A stretch of 16,204 nucleotides of DNA from Gammaproteobacteria bacterium (GTDB lineage: Bacteria; Pseudomonadota; Gammaproteobacteria; Chromatiales; Chromatiaceae), in NCBI GenBank assembly GCA_019136395.1, contig JAGVUH010000223.1:1-16204 (forward strand). The letters are read 5' to 3'. The translations under genes and the position numbers were made by a program. The notes under the pieces were generated by a model. The model saw nothing but the letters and a program-made list of their open reading frames with translations, did no database searches and was not told the origin of the DNA. The stretch's first letter is position 1, and each line of letters begins with the position of its first letter. This document shows, one piece after another, positions 16,126 through 16,204 of this stretch.

Positions 16126-16204
16126 GGGTCATGATCCTCTTGGCGTGGATGGAGGCCCTTACAACTCGGCCGGCGTCAAAAAAACGGGGGTGATCCGATC
16201 CCGG

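Noticed and set aside
16146..16204. Promoter for the hemerythrin-like gene (TTGACG on the minus strand near 16176)
   Set aside because: A TTGACG-like box exists, but no acceptable -10 box lies at the right distance.

Overview
The window is GC-rich chromosomal DNA that looks like a gammaproteobacterial sulfur oxidiser, most likely a purple sulfur bacterium (Chromatiaceae) or a close relative. The strongest pointers are a rhodanese / TusA / DsrE2 sulfur-carrier set of the kind found in Dsr-type sulfur oxidisers, siroheme synthase beside it (siroheme is the cofactor of dissimilatory sulfite reductase), a gammaproteobacterial PerM-type permease, and a glycogen block. The organism is inferred from gene content; no rRNA or dsr operon is in the window to confirm it.

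Layout. 1-2149 (+): the 3' part of lysA, broken by a perfect 25-bp tandem duplication; a small SAM-methyltransferase-like protein; and a small FmdB-like zinc-ribbon protein with its own sigma-70-like promoter. Its stop codon abuts that of the next, convergent gene. 2150-5086 (-): a membrane-anchored HtrA/Deg protease, an intergenic region holding a ~150-bp MITE-like element, perM, and a small helical protein of unknown function. 5316-7536 (-): a LysR regulator, dsrE2, tusA and a single-domain rhodanese gene. Hairpins followed by T-rich tracts lie after rhd and after dsrE2. A promoter candidate for tusA-dsrE2 overlaps the rhd terminator, and a perfect T-N11-A palindrome lies just upstream of the LysR gene. 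7643-9091 (+): cysG, divergent from rhd and overlapping by 38 bp the end of an unknown 151-residue gene on the opposite strand. 9684-12681 (-): glgC and a GH57 glycosidase gene, which overlap by 11 bp. 13011-15263 (+): glgB, divergent from glgC. 15264-15576: a repeat-rich intergenic region with two strong hairpins. 15577-16125 (-): a hemerythrin-like protein.

How the genes fit together. Rhd, TusA and DsrE2 would pass sulfane sulfur along cysteine persulfides in the cytoplasm. CysG would supply siroheme to sulfite reductases. GlgC makes ADP-glucose, GlgB branches the glucan, and the GH57 enzyme probably trims or rearranges it; glycogen synthase must be encoded elsewhere. The points most worth checking are the lysA duplication (real mutation or assembly error), the MITE, the regulation of the sulfur-carrier genes, and the two uncharacterised small proteins.
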